Origin: Liolophura sinensis
Lineage: Eukaryota > Mollusca > Polyplacophora > Chitonida > Chitonidae
DNA: 64,000 bases
Reading direction: 5' to 3'
Assembly: GCF_032854445.1 (NCBI RefSeq)
Contig: NC_088295.1
Span: 64,153,249 to 64,217,248, forward strand
Shown: piece by piece, positions 38,559-52,027 of the stretch
Position numbering within the stretch: the first letter of the stretch is position 1
Layout of the letters: every line of letters starts with the position of its first letter
The notes under the pieces: generated by a model
What the model was told of the DNA's origin: nothing
Databases searched by the model: none
The model's input: only the letters and a program-made list of their open reading frames with translations
Position numbers and translations under genes: made by a program

Positions 38559-41417
38559 AGGTGTGGGTTATTCAGTGGTAAATGTACCACACTGATGTCA
38601 GCCCTTTGTGCCCAAGGAATTGGCAAGGTTGTTGTCTGTCCTGGCAGGAAGGAAGGAAACCTGCTGTTCCCCACAATGTATACGAATGCCAGAGAAACAT
38701 GAGGAGGTTATTTATAACATTGCACTGCAGCCGTTGTGCACAAGCACTTTTAATAGTTCTTACATTATTAAACACTAAAAAGGCATTTACCTAAATCAGA
38801 TGAAGATCACGTGGAGACTATTGATCATTTGATTATCCCGATTCTAAGCTAATTTCCAAGCATCTTGACAATACTTCCAGGCTGTGTAGATGTACAAAGG
38901 TACATAAAATGTACATTCAAAGAGGCCAGGTCCTGTCAAATGGCACGCATGCTTTCAGTGTTAATGACCAAAGTTAGGTAATGGGTTGGGTATTTGGTGC
39001 GAGCTGTTCCCCACTGACTGTGGCCTGTGAGGTGGGAGATACCATGCTGCCATGTTCAACAGAGAGATAATTGGTCACTAACTGACAGAGATTAGGGAAG
39101 AAAATATCCACCAGCATTCTGCCTCTGTTAAGCATGTCCCAGCCGCATTCATCTGAAACCTTCCCAAGCGAGAGAGGAGAAGAAAAGACCATTTCACAGA
39201 GCTGTCGGCCCATTCTCGATGCAGAGATTTGTGGGCCAGGAAACATAACTTATCTTTTAGGAATTTTGAAACTGCGCCAAGAGGGGTAAGAATGGAACAG
39301 GTACATTTAGTGGCTTGCACAAAAGCCACCAACATGTCCAATACCTTGAAAGCAACTGTCAAACGTGCCTTGATTTATCCCCCCTTCAGGCACTCCCTAG
39401 ACTAGGGAAATAATCTTCGCAGATCTGTTCCATGATGCACCTTTACACTGGGTTCTTGCTAAATGTCAAACAGCTATTTGCAGGCAAGAATCTGTGTTTC
39501 TGATCTTGAGATTGAAAAATCTGCAAATTTTGAGAGGATTAATTTTATATCTTAACACCCACACAAACTTACTTATGCTCTTAACTATGTTTCGCTGTTT
39601 GTTGTGGGCATTGTACATTTTTAATATCATTGATAGATTTATTCAAAATTTAAATGGAAGATGTTATTTTTGTCTAATAATTGAGACATGAATGAAGTAA
39701 TATTTAAAACTTCATCAAACAGTTTAGAGTGGCAAGGTCACACAAGGACACAGATTTCTTTTGGACGTGGTGAGCAACACTAAAGCAATGCTGAGTATTT
39801 ACATGTATATCTATATACGATCTACAGGTTAGTATACATAACTTGTAATCTATGTTACATGATGATTAAAAATGTTAAGAATGAGCAGCATCAGTTAAAG
39901 AAGAGACGCTAATTCTCCACTGGCATGACTTTGATTTGGAGAAAGCTTTTAACTCATTTCCGCAGATAATTCCTGGCGCATAATTCCTGACTGTGGCGAA
40001 CAGGAAGCTGTAAGTGGGTGGAGTCAATGCCTGTTAAAGAGCAGAGCACTCTGCCTCACTGGTCACTCATAACTGTGGCATGGTGTTTCTATTCTTTGAT
40101 TAACCTCCCAATAAATCAGCAGATTTGTTTGACAGAACCAGTTAGCCATTCCTTTACATCAGTTCAACATTACACGCCTCCAAAATGACATGGATTCATG
40201 AAAGACGAAAATGATCACGTAGCACCATTAGAGCTTAACAGCATCTGTGGTTTGCAGCTGCTTGTTTACAACCATTAAAGGTGAGGTATTGTTTTTACTG
40301 GTGTCCACATCAAAGACAAGAGTTTCTTTAGTGTCTTGGATATTGTATTTCAGTGAGGCAAGATTCGAAATACATGTATGTAAGCAAAGGGACTGGCTTA
40401 CTACGAGCAGGCACTGTCATGATGACTAGCAAATAGTGCAAAAAGCGACTTTGAAACCAAAGGATCAGTCAAGTTCTTCCCAAATGCATTGTACCTTCTA
40501 AAAAGATTTCTCTCTGAACTTAGTAAGGGAAAAATGCTGTGTGTAACCACATTAAATAGTTCAAATCAGAACTAGGTTTTTCCTTAGTAGTGGTTTTATA
40601 CTTCATTTCCAAATTTGAATTACACCTACTTAAAGCATTTACTCTGTGAGATAGTACTGGTTGTGCCAAATTATCCCATCCTAGACAGAGTTTATGTATA
40701 TTTAATGAGCTACGAATAAGTATAACAAGTAAGTATCCTGTAAATAGACCACAAACTGTCTGATGAACATTATGTTTAATGTAAACCAATTTGATAACGC
40801 CCACTGGCGGGCAATTTATGACAGAACGCCTACAAAGCTCCTCACAGATAAGCTGCTATAAACTCAGCTATTTGTATAAATAGAAAACTTAAATTCTGTT
40901 ATAAATAGAAGACACCTTACATGATGAGCATGTCATACGAGCCTGACTGAGCTCATGCTTTCGTATTTTTAACCCCAAAATAAAGCTAATCAGCAGTATC
41001 ATCAGCATCCTGAAGTTAAATCATAAAACTTCATCTGTCTCTTCCCACAAATATTCTTTATGTAAATATGATATGAAATAATCACCACCACCACCAACAC
41101 TACCACTGTCAGGAGCAGCATTATGACTAGAAGTCTTTCATGATGATTGCTTTTCTTCATCATACATAATGTAGTATCCATTGAGCACCTGATTCTCCTT
41201 TTAAAACAAGTATGTCTCACAAATTGATGTAAACACTAAATTGTCATGTGTTCAGACGACCAGATGTAGATGAAAGTGATAAGTCAGTGCTCCGATAAAG
41301 AATGAACCGTAAACAGCTTCTGATGTAAACTTTTTAGAAGAACAAGATACAGAACCTCACATATCTTCTTCAGATTATAGAATTATTTCTGTTGTAATTG
41401 TAACAGTAGCTATGATA
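38559..41417. other. Noncoding DNA, no gene seen
   Basis: AT-rich. Overlapping open frames near 38974-39362 have no recognisable domain and no splice context. A (CCA/CAC)-rich stretch lies at 41083-41100. Confidence 0.5.
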
Positions 41418-41432
41418 AGATGGCTTTCTCTG

Positions 41433-41572
41433 GCCATAAGTGAGAAGATCTGTCAGACCTGCAGATGGCCGTGGGCGTTGCCCGTTTCCTCCCACCATAA
41501 TGCTGGCCGCCGTCGTATAAGTGAAATATTCTTGAGTACGGTGTAAAACACCAATCAAATAAATAAATAAAT
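41433..41572 (+). mobile_element. SINE family A, 5'-truncated, perfect 15-bp TSD
   Basis: It starts within the middle of the element (GCCATAAGTGAGAAGATCTG), continues through CCTCCCACCATAATGCTGGC and CGTCGTATAAGTGAAATATT, and ends in (AAAT)n. It is flanked by identical AGATGGCTTTCTCTG at 41418-41432 and 41573-41587. The intact TSD and the near-consensus tail mark it as one of the younger insertions in the window. The head with its pol III promoter is missing, so the copy is dead on arrival. Confidence 0.9.
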
Positions 41573-41587
41573 AGATGGCTTTCTCTG

Positions 41588-42161
41588 AGGATATGTAGAC
41601 ATGCTAAGTTAGCATTGGCACTGTCACATTTTGTCTTGAAATTGTAATGGTAGGAGGCTGTATGGAGAGAATCTTGCCGATAAACTTATTACCTCAAGTT
41701 AAACAGTGTCGAGGACCAAAGTCTTAAAGTGTATTAACCTGTTACAGCGTGTGAGTAAGGAGACAAACAGTTAACATGGTTTATGAGGCTGTCCATTAAA
41801 AGTGCCTGCTGATGGCTGACAGGAAGGGGCTTTGATGCATTCAGGGAACTTAGAGGTAACATTTATTGAAGATGGCCAATTTCCTCCGCCACCCATTGAC
41901 CGTTCATGGTGATAAGGCGAGATCTGGTCATCTAGGTTCAGGCTTAATTACTCTATGGTCAGTTTAACATGACTCACAACTTGGGAGATAGGGGCGGTAT
42001 ACATGTTAATGATGCTGAATGGTAGAGTTGAGATCTCAGCTTGTGAAAAGACGTAACTCTTTGGGTGAACATTTGCCTGTCGTTGATATTTGTACATGTG
42101 TACACACACGTGTGATTATATTCTCCATGTGCACAGTTATGTCCATTAGTTATAAAAAAGT
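41588..42161. other. Noncoding spacer between two SINEs
   Basis: No repeat or exon recognised. The two flanking family-A copies are in the same orientation about 590 bp apart. Confidence 0.5.
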
Positions 42162-42478
42162 TGCCTGTGTGGCCAAGGTGGTTAGTGTGCCAGCACGGCC
42201 CAGTGACCCAGGAGCCTCTCACCAGTGCTGCTGCTCTGAGTTCATGTTCAGCTCATGCTGACCTCCTCTCCGGACCGTACATCTAAGGTCTGCCAACAAC
42301 TCATGCTGACTTCCTCTCTGACCGTACAACTAAGGTCTACCAGCAACCTGCAGATGGTTGTGGGTTTCGCCCTGCTCTGCCTAGTTTCCTCCCACCATAA
42401 TGCTTGACGCCAACATATAAGTGAAATATTCTTGGAATATGGTGTAAAACACCAATCAAATAAATATATAAATAAATT
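42162..42478 (+). mobile_element. SINE family A, near full length, with internal duplication
   Basis: The tRNA-like head (GGCCAAGGTGGTTAGTGTGC) is followed by a B-box-like GAGTTCATGTTC, a middle segment, and the common tail TAAGTGAAATATTCTTGGAA with GTGTAAAACACCAATCAAAT and a TAAA-type run. The middle carries a tandem duplication: CTCATGCTGAC, a CTCTC segment and GACCGTACA..TAAGGTCT occur twice (about 42251-42296 and 42300-42340). Several substitutions relative to the 16865 copy suggest moderate age. No clear target-site duplication was found. Confidence 0.85.
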
Positions 42479-45400
42479 AGTTTTTTGAAAATATTTGAGA
42501 ATCATTTGGATTTACAATGTATGTAGCTTTCTGCATGCGTGTGTTTTTAGGAAATTGTTAAAGAATTGACCAATCAACACACAAATAAACCCCAGTCAAT
42601 TCAAATGCTTTACGTGTTACCTTGTCTGGTATAACGGAAGTGTCAACAAATAGCAAGTATTCTAATTTGCTGATGTATTTTCATTGACAGCAGCACATGA
42701 TCAGTTGACATGCAGGAGCTTATGATTATAGGTAATTGCTGGAGATTATCTGAATTATCATACAGAACTGGTCACATTGGTGGTGTGACATAAAGTGAGA
42801 TATTTTTCCAGTGTCTTAGCTGTAATGAAAATGAAATGAGTATGTTCTTTTAGATATTTTGTAAGTATGTTTTCAAAATATTCAGTCTGGTCTAGGGCTC
42901 TCATATTGTTCAGAACTTTGTCATGTTTTCAGTTACTAAGGAACGATAAGGTTTTAAGCTCACATCAGTGAAAAACTGTAAATGCTTTCAAAGTTTTAGG
43001 GATGGCTTTTAACTGGGTAATGGCTTATGATATAAAATCCATTGCATGATGGCTAATGACATTTGACGCTATCAGCAAGGTTTCAACAGCTTTGTTCATA
43101 ATGCTATCTGTGTCCCCTGTCGTTGCATTCAATTTAGCCATGTTTGACTTGCTCAAAATTGACATTAAGTGTCCATAAATGTGTTTTATCAGATAACATC
43201 TCCAGTACTACCTGACTGTGAACCAACAGCCACAATTTGTTGTTCATACAAGATGACATCCACTCAATTAGCAACATGTGGACAGAACAAAATACTGTGA
43301 CAAATTCAATTAAGTTTGTGGGTTAGCTTGCGTTAATGGAATGATTAGCCCATCCAGACATGGTACTTAATTCGGCCGCAGACACCCGGTGATTGTGATT
43401 ATAGCTGGCCCGTACAGGTGTCTGGCTTTACCTGTACCAAGAAGGCACACCCTGACCATGTGAGATGTTATACCTGTAGTTTAAAGGTAATTAGTACAGA
43501 TCAGCGGTGAGGGGTTTGCTTTGTCAATACTTCGTATAGATCCCATCCACACGTGCGTCTGCTAGTCTGCACGATGGAAAGTCAATATGTGCACTTAGCC
43601 CAACTTGCTGATGTATACACATTGTTCCATCTTGCCTATTAGACAGACAATACTAGTCGATGGTAAGGTGTGATCAGAATAAGACAGCTGCCAACACTCT
43701 CCAGCAGGGGGAGGGAAAACCCATTGTTTACTTGCATGAGAACTGAAGACATCAGGCCTATACCAATGGGTTTAACTAGATAGCCTAAAACCTGGCTCTT
43801 CCCTAAATCACCATCTTTACACAATAAGCCAGCCATCTGACTCTCTTCATCCGCAGACAGACAGAGAGACATCAAAAGATGGCCTGCTTAGAGCCTTCTT
43901 AGCTAATAACTCTAATTTTCTGTCTCCCTCATTGAAGCATGTAACTTACATAAAGCCCTTCCTGTGTCCTTGTGGGTTGCTAATAGTCTGGCCGTAAGCC
44001 CATGCTGCCTCTAGACTATTATATGACCATAAAGCTGAGTTATTAGCGCATAAACAGAACACTTTGTCAGTCTTTGCACTGTGCAGAATCGGGAGGATTT
44101 TTTTTCTTTCAGTCAGTTGCTTCAAGCTGTGCTTCATCATTTTTTTCCGTCTTTTTTTGTTAGCAAAGCTTTGTCATGCCACACTTGGATCATTTAACAG
44201 CCCATTCAAGCCTTTGCATTCATTCAGCTGCTTATGCCACTTATAAATAGTACATTTTCTCCTGCCACAGTACTTTGATCTTTATTTAGAAATGCAGGTG
44301 TAAAGGTAGGCATAGAATTGTTAAAGACGAGTAAGATAAAATCCAAGTGTCGTGACATTTGTAAACTATTAAAGACCATGATCCAGGAATATATTTCAAT
44401 TTATGGCTATTGCTTTTTTACAATTTTTTCAACAAAGTATGAAAATGCATTTGAAACATTAGAATCTTCAGTAGTGTTTTCTGACTATGTTGTGATCAAT
44501 GCAGACACTTCAGGTTTTTCACACTATGTATATTAAAAATGCATGTACATATAGGGCTTTGAAAGTATTTGCCTAATTGGCCTATTTCAAGCAAAAGAAA
44601 CAGCATGGGTGTGACGTCATTAATATCTAGCAGGCCCCAACAGACCAACATGGAATCTGATGTTTTGAACAATTTCAATCTGCATATCCTGGAGGAACAT
44701 ATATGTAACAAAAGTCATTGTTATTCAGGAATAAGAAATTTGCGAATCGGTGATGATTGATTTTGGTTTTACTGATGCACTTTTTGTTGCATTATATTCG
44801 CCTAGATGGCTTTGTATTATGCTCAGTGGTAAGCCTGTGGGGGAAAAACTTGGTATGATATAAAATTTGATTATATTCAGTGAGTAAATTTGACATTGGT
44901 GATAAATGACCATACCATTGAGATTTGCATAATGGTGGACTGGTTGCAGTAATCGATTTATCTTTAGCATGCTCTTGTTAATTACAAGTCTTAAGTATGG
45001 GTGTCTGGTGGCCATGACCCAAATTTTGATGATTGCAGAATTATTGGGGTGGGAGACCCCAAGGAAGGGCTCGGTTAATCACAGATCAGGGTTTGACGGG
45101 TTTCAGCCGTTTAGGGGTCACAGCGGGAGAGTCAGGGGCAGACTGATTGGTGACTCCATCTCCATGGTGATGACCCCACACAGATTTCTTTACCACCCAC
45201 AGCAAACACACCTTCCCTCTCCCCAGGCTTAGCAGTAATGGTATTGTGTTGACGCGGCTTATTCGTAGCTTTGGCGAAAAGTTTACCAAGGATCTTAGAG
45301 TTATTGATGCCCAATCGTGTTTTTGTCGGCAGTCCACTTGGTGTATAGCTCTTAGGCACATGGCCTCTCAGTTGTCTGACATAGCAAGGTGTGCGTCGTT

Positions 45401-48340
45401 GCCTATGCAGCAGAACTTGTGTAACGAGCATAAGTAAGACCACTGGGATGACACATGTCTGCAGGAACAGGGGGCTTCTCGAGAACAAGTCACCATCTAT
45501 CACGACTTCGTGACATTGAGTATAATCTATAGCAGAGAGTAATTCTATAGTACTGTTGTCAAAGCCTCTCAAGAGATGCCCGTAGACAGTAGGCCTTTTG
45601 AATATTCCGCTGGTCTGGAAAATCAGGCGCAATGCTGTATGCTGTAGGATTGGGTAATGATCAATACGCGGGCTGGTCTTGGGCTGGCATGGAGCTATGA
45701 TAATAAGCCATACTCTTGTAACAGGCTAAGGAGCGTTCGCACGATCAGCTGCTGCCCTGTATGCGTGTGTGGAAGCCGACTGACTGGAGGGGACGTTACA
45801 CGACCACATGAGTAGTGGTTGTGTCACTCGCGGGGCTCACACCTTTAGGTACTGAGGAAGAAGCTGATCATGCTCTGACTGAGATCTGGGTCTGGGCACA
45901 GGGATTTACATACCTACTGAACTGGCCAAAGCCCTTATGGCTGGCCAGCACTGACCATGGTTGGTCCAGGGTCTTACCTGATCCCCTTACTTCTCTGTGT
46001 TACCATGGATTTGTCTGCAGCTCGGAGTATATTCAGTAAGTAGCTGCTCATAGATGCAGTCTTTTGCAAAATCCCAAAATTAATTGTATTGTGCACATTC
46101 TTCCTCACAAAAATGGAAATTTCTCACAGAGTGATATTTATTGCTAAAACCAAGCTGCGCTTGCTTAATGCTAAATTCCTATATGTCTGGTATATGGAGA
46201 TACTTAAATTGGGAATTTCTTTATTTTTTGTGCGTAACCAGAGATTTAATCATTTCTCCTGCCTGTTTATGGTGCAGCCATCGTGTGAGTGTCATGCGGT
46301 TGTTATAATCATACAAAGCCTAACTATTAAGGTGGTATCAGTTCTAAAATTGCGGACCAATATTGTATGCCATCAGGAGTAATCAACACCATTTTCATGG
46401 GACTTCCCAATTTCCTCTTGTTTATCATCTTTGGATAATTAGATTCTCTTGTGATACTAATGAATTTTTTTAGAACCGTGCTTTTTGTTTTGGTGCATAA
46501 CTTGCCTTTAGGTGTAATGTAAATTAGGTTGTGGGCACAGACCTAATATGGTGCACATGTACCTGTGTATAATACAAGTCAACATCACTTATGTCTTGTG
46601 TGTATTAGGACAGTGCTGTATTACAGTATATCAGACGATGACATATCTGCCTCCTCCACATTAGCCATAAAGACATTAATATCCTTCTATATTACAAATC
46701 CAAAGCTTTATTTGGTGGGATTTAGAACCTCTGAGAAGGTTGTTATCCAACATCAACATTAACATGAGCGTGCAGGTCTTTTGAGGTGAAGAGCCTCACT
46801 GATGTGGCTCTTGATGTGATGTCAAAGGTATAACAGGTGCTGTTAGAAATGGTTAACCTCAACATATTACATGAAGGGTGTTCTTGTTATGGACACTTTG
46901 ATTCTACTCTTAATCTTCCTCTCATCTCCCTTCACAGTATCAGCTTCTATTACCCTTTTTTTTATTCTGATTATACCTTTTATCCATCTCCTTGGTAGTT
47001 TTATGATTCATTTTTTTTCTTCAGGAATAGTAATATGTATTTAAATATCTAAAATTTTCCAGAATTGTATCAATGTTGTTTATATATATATTTTTTAATT
47101 TCTTTTAATGCCAGAGGCAAAATTAGTCTTGTTGTTGCTTTAATGTTGTATTGTTTGATTCTAGAAGTTGAGGTTGTACCTTTCAGTGCTGTTTGAAATG
47201 TGAGTGTTAATGTTTATTTGAATTTCAATTTTCCATTAAAATGAAGTTGTGATTCAATGGAATTAATGAAAAACATTGAACTGTAGTTCTGATAGCTTTT
47301 CATAGGGGACAAATAGCAGATGTTCTGAAAGTTGTGTTAAAAAAAGTGAGAGAACCCATTTTAAAGAAGTTACTTTCCAATTCCTTCCTGAACTTGCTAA
47401 GCCCATTGGAAGATTTAATTTTCTCTTTTTCGTCCCACTCCCTCTTTTATTATCATCTGTTTTTTTGGTACCAAATCCAGTAAAAGTGGTTAAAGAAGAT
47501 TTACATTGTTAAATGTCGTTAGCATTTATTGCCTTCTTACACCTGACAGTTTTTTGCGTGGCATCTGAAGCACATGAATTCTGTTACAAAGGCAGATCGT
47601 GCCGACTAGGGATTAAAGTTGCTTGTCGGAACATTGGCTGTTGAATTACCCTGATCTGCTGTACTGCTGTCTCCAAGTGTACTCCATGGAGTGCAGCTGA
47701 TGGCGTTATTATAGTCCCGCCCTTTATACCTAATTCAATTGTCTCCCCTATCATGTTGGTCCTCCAGAGGGCCAAGTGAACCATTTTTGACAGCATTCTT
47801 CATCATAGTCAGACAGCAATACTGCCAGACTCCTATCAGGCCAGGTTTGAAGCCCCATGCTGACTGCCACATCACAGTCTCTCTGACGGGGACACCACCT
47901 TCACTACCCTAATTTGTATAATTGTAGGAATCTGTATTTAGTGGCTATACATACATGTACATGTAGTCGAATCCAATAAAGTTCTTTATTAGATCAGAAT
48001 AAGACTTTTATGCCCCATTTACCTGGACCAGGTTCCATAATGTTAATCTGGAATTAGCATGGATCAAAATTTTCATTGTACATTTGCCTTTCCATTGAAA
48101 TGACAATCAACAGGATGTGTTTTATGTCAACAGGAATCTTAATTTACTCTACATGTTTTGATCAAGTAATGTATTTATTTGCAATTGTATTGTGAAAAGG
48201 CTGCAAGCTACCTTCTTAATATCCAGCAAAGTAGAGTTAATTACTTTCAAAGATGTGGACATAACATTACGAAGATGGGGAAAAATTATTAATATTTTAT
48301 ATTGGAATATTCAGTTAATACAGATTTTAAACAAGTGATT
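42479..48340. other. Noncoding DNA, no gene seen
   Basis: Mostly AT-rich. A complex, less AT-rich block lies at 43290-43500. The interval 45030-46030 is richer in GC and holds a 166-codon minus-strand open frame (45132-45632) without recognisable homology (see findings). Poly-T and TA-rich patches occur at 44097-44160 and 47080-47100. Confidence 0.5.
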
Positions 48341-48353
48341 TCGAAGAAGTGTG

Positions 48354-48397
48354 AATTGTTGAGTACGACGTTAAACCCCAAGCACTCACTCACTCAC
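48354..48397 (+). mobile_element. 44-bp 5'-truncated SINE family C insertion with 13-bp TSD
   Basis: The insert starts AATTGTTGAGTACGACG and ends in (CACT)n. It is flanked by a perfect duplication TCGAAGAAGTGTG at 48341-48353 and 48398-48410. The insert is the extreme 3' end of a larger element whose reverse complement is seen at 53287-53370. A target-site duplication plus severe 5' truncation is the signature of LINE-driven target-primed reverse transcription. Confidence 0.85.
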
Positions 48398-48410
48398 TCG
48401 AAGAAGTGTG

Positions 48411-51400
48411 TCACTTTAACAAAGTCATTGTTGCATTTAAATTCACTAAAGTTTTATCAAGATATCCTACATTGCCCTTTAAATTCTGACATAGCAATTA
48501 CATTGGTGCCAGTCTAGATTTGGTCTTGTGGGTATCTTATTGTCATTAACAGGCTTTCTTGGCATCTTAAAAGTCATTGTGCCAGTGTGGCTGATGGATT
48601 TCCAGACTAAGGTATGGTGACACTAAAACCTATACCCAGTGATCAGATCCATCATAGTGTGCAGCAGCGACATGGCGTTCACAGTGGAAACCTTACGATG
48701 ACTTTAGTTTAATAGCTGTCGTAAGGAATGAGGAGGTTTGATTGGGGCTCATTTTTTGTAATCTTGCTTAAGCTGTAGTTGTTCCGAAACCTTGCTAGTC
48801 CTTTGAGGCCTGGAATTAGGATATATATAAGGTTTGTTCAATACATAAACAGATAATGACGAAAGAGCTTAATTTGTGGACAGTATAAAAAATGGTGGTG
48901 GTATATGGTTCCGTCTTCCTGTCCTCATACTGAAGCGCAAATCAGGCGCCACCAGGACTGCAGTCTAACCTCTATTTAGGCTGACAGGTGATCAATATTA
49001 ATGTCATTATATTTTGAATTACAAGGGATTAGTGTCAGGGGATTATATCTCGGCATGACAGTAATGTTTCTGTGGGCTGTATTCCCTGTCACACTCTGTG
49101 TGCCTGTAATTATGCATGGAAATCGCCAGGGCCAACATGCAGAACAAACATTCTAACTCCCAAATTTACTGGGTGACAGAGAGGAATAATTAAATCCTGA
49201 AGAGTTAACTTTTTACCTGGGTGGAAGATTTAACCAAGATTTTGGAAAGTGTTGTTGGACATCATATATGGCTTTGCTACTTACTTTTGAAACTACATGT
49301 ATAGATTTGTTTATCAGATTCTTCTCCTTCAGTATTTCTTTTGAACATAATTTTGAAGAAGAGGAAAAATATCATTTTCCTTTTTGATGTACATGTGGTA
49401 CTACATGTATGCATTTGCCATTTAAACACAGAAAATGGGAACATGTAAATGACCATGAAATCTGGACCTTGTACACGTAGTTATAAAGTAATGGTTGTGA
49501 TGAAGCCAGTCAAGAAGAGCAAAAAAAAAAACTGTTATGAATATGAAGTGTTTTTGTGGCTGTCTGCTGTATTACCAGTTTTTCTGCACCTGTCCAGAGT
49601 AGTCTTGACCTGGGCGTTTTAATTACATGTACCTCACCTGTGGCTCTTATATCTCCAGTTGGACAGGTTCTAATTGGATGGGCAGACCACTCCTCCCTGG
49701 GCCTTAGCTCCTGACATAGCTAATGACCATCAGCTTCTGGTACCTTCTGGCTGGTGTGTTACTCCACTAAAACCTTGTCCCATTTAATTATCGCACTCGT
49801 TTTACATCTCAGTGATATTCCAGCGTCCATTTCTCCCACTGTGGCTTACATTTGTTGATTTTCAGGGGATAATTCACGGCATTCAGATTTTGGTCTCTTT
49901 ATCATACAGGTTTCTTGCTGTTAACTTTCTTTGATGGTGAAAGTATGCAATATTGTGGAATACCTTGAGATAATGATGAATTTGTGAAGAGTTTATGGAA
50001 TTTTGAGAATTCCCAAATTTAAGCCTTTTAAGAGTGCTGTGGGACAAAAATGAAAACTGTGAATACATCTATAATAGTATATTTGGCTATGTGTTCCAGT
50101 CAGTGTTTTCTATAGATGCTGGTTGTTACGGTGACATGAATATGTCAGATATGTGTTTTAGCACTGTTCAGATGGCATTAATTAATGAGCCTCCGGGTGT
50201 GTTTCAAATCATTAGGTTATATGTTCTTTAATAAATGACCTGGGACAGATTTTATGAAGCAGTCGTAGACTTTTTTGTTCATGACATCCATGACAACATG
50301 CATACATTGAAGTAACACGTCACCATGGTATTCAAATATGCTTGATGCAGGGTTGCAACTTCTTTGAGTTAGATATTTTTTGTGAGACACTGAATGTTTG
50401 ACTTTTATGTTATTGTAGGGAAAACAAGGGCTGTCTGATAATACAACTCCTTCACTAATACAAGTGAAGGAAGGTCATACTTGTAGTGTTTTCTCAGAAA
50501 TATAGCTCATTTACCTGTTCTTAACGGTACAAATACAGTGTACAAATGCATGTCATGTGAACTTTTTTCCACACAGTGGCAACTCGGTCCCCAGCTGGAT
50601 TAATCACTGTTCTCTTGCAATACATGTATGAGAACTGTGATGATACATTATATATAATATCTTACCAGTTTGCCCACAAAGTGTCATCACAAAGGCAGGA
50701 GTGAACAATAGACTGCTAAGTTAAGCCCAGATTACTTCATGTGGTTAAGCTTCCTCATTTGCACAGCAGTCACTATTTAAGTCTACCATTAAAGGCTTAG
50801 GTGTCCGAATAATGTGTTTGACCTAAAATTTTGATCAAGACTGCATTGCTAAGTTAAAATGATTCTGAACCTTCTATTCATCTTAGAAAGGTGTTTTAAG
50901 GCTTTTTTGGAAAGGACAGAAATGTGCATTTCAGCACCAAGTAATATTTTATGGCCTTCTTTTCCATCTAAAAATGCATTTATTTTTGGGGGGCAGAGTT
51001 TTAATACATATACAGTGAGTTGTTTCTGTCAGGGGAGAAGAACATAGTGCATTATCTATGAATGCAAAGTTACCATTCCAGCTGTATGTGACCATGCAGT
51101 CTGACATGAAGTGCAGTCATGTACATGCAGGGACTTAGTGGAATCACATGTTAGTATTTAGCCGTCAGTGTGTTGCACATGTAGTGACATTTGGTCTAGT
51201 TAGTATATATTTAGCTAATACTATATACGGACCTGGCTTGATTAAAAACACATGTCAAATCTGGGTGAATGGTAAGCTCTACTTTGATGGAAAGTAGGCC
51301 TGTTGAAATGAGACAAGTTCTAATTGATTAATTAAGTGGTGACTGGCAAAGGTATCATCGCACCAGCCAACGAGTGAAGGTACAGACGAAATGTCCAGGA

Positions 51401-52027
51401 TGTCGTTGTACCGCCACTTCCTCCTCCAAATTACCCCTTCCGGCTCAATTTAAGATGGCCACTCACACACGGACACACACACACACAAAAAAAAGGTGAA
51501 GAGAATACTAATGGATGGTATTAAAACTTGGGTATAAAAGTCTCGTGCTCGTCCTTGGTTTGTTAATCTTGGTTTGTTAGGCGGATCATTGGCAGGTGCA
51601 GAGGTCTTCATCAGACATCATCTGTACAGCAACTGATAACACGCCTGTAACATAGAACAGCTGTGTTGATCAGTCCAGCACAGTTTGCCTGACACTGATT
51701 ACAGCTAACATATGGACAGCGGCTGGTAATCAGGCTGCGGATCCGTTAGCTATAAATGGCCGCTGTGCACTCCACCTGTCAGCATGTACACTTAGATACG
51801 TGCACTAGGCAATACCTTTGTTTTTTGCACCTTAAAATTGTGTTTTATTAACTGTTGTCAAATTGTCCAGCATTTTTACAAGTATATACTGTGATTGAGT
51901 CTCTGCTCTGGAGTCAAATTTATGCTTTGAACCTCATGTAATCATCTTTAGTAAATTATCCATCACTTAGTGTGTTGAAAAGAGAAGGCAGTCTGATGCA
52001 CTTTGAGGTTAAACCCCTGTAGTGGGT
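48411..52027. other. Noncoding DNA, no gene seen
   Basis: AT-rich, with ACATGTA palindromes (49289, 49400, 50620 area) and a short CA microsatellite near 51466-51485. None of the open frames (62-71 codons) shows a domain or splice context. Confidence 0.5.

Noticed and set aside
47080-47100. TA-rich stretch as a promoter TATA box
   Set aside because: Such stretches are common in this AT-rich DNA and no exon or initiator follows.
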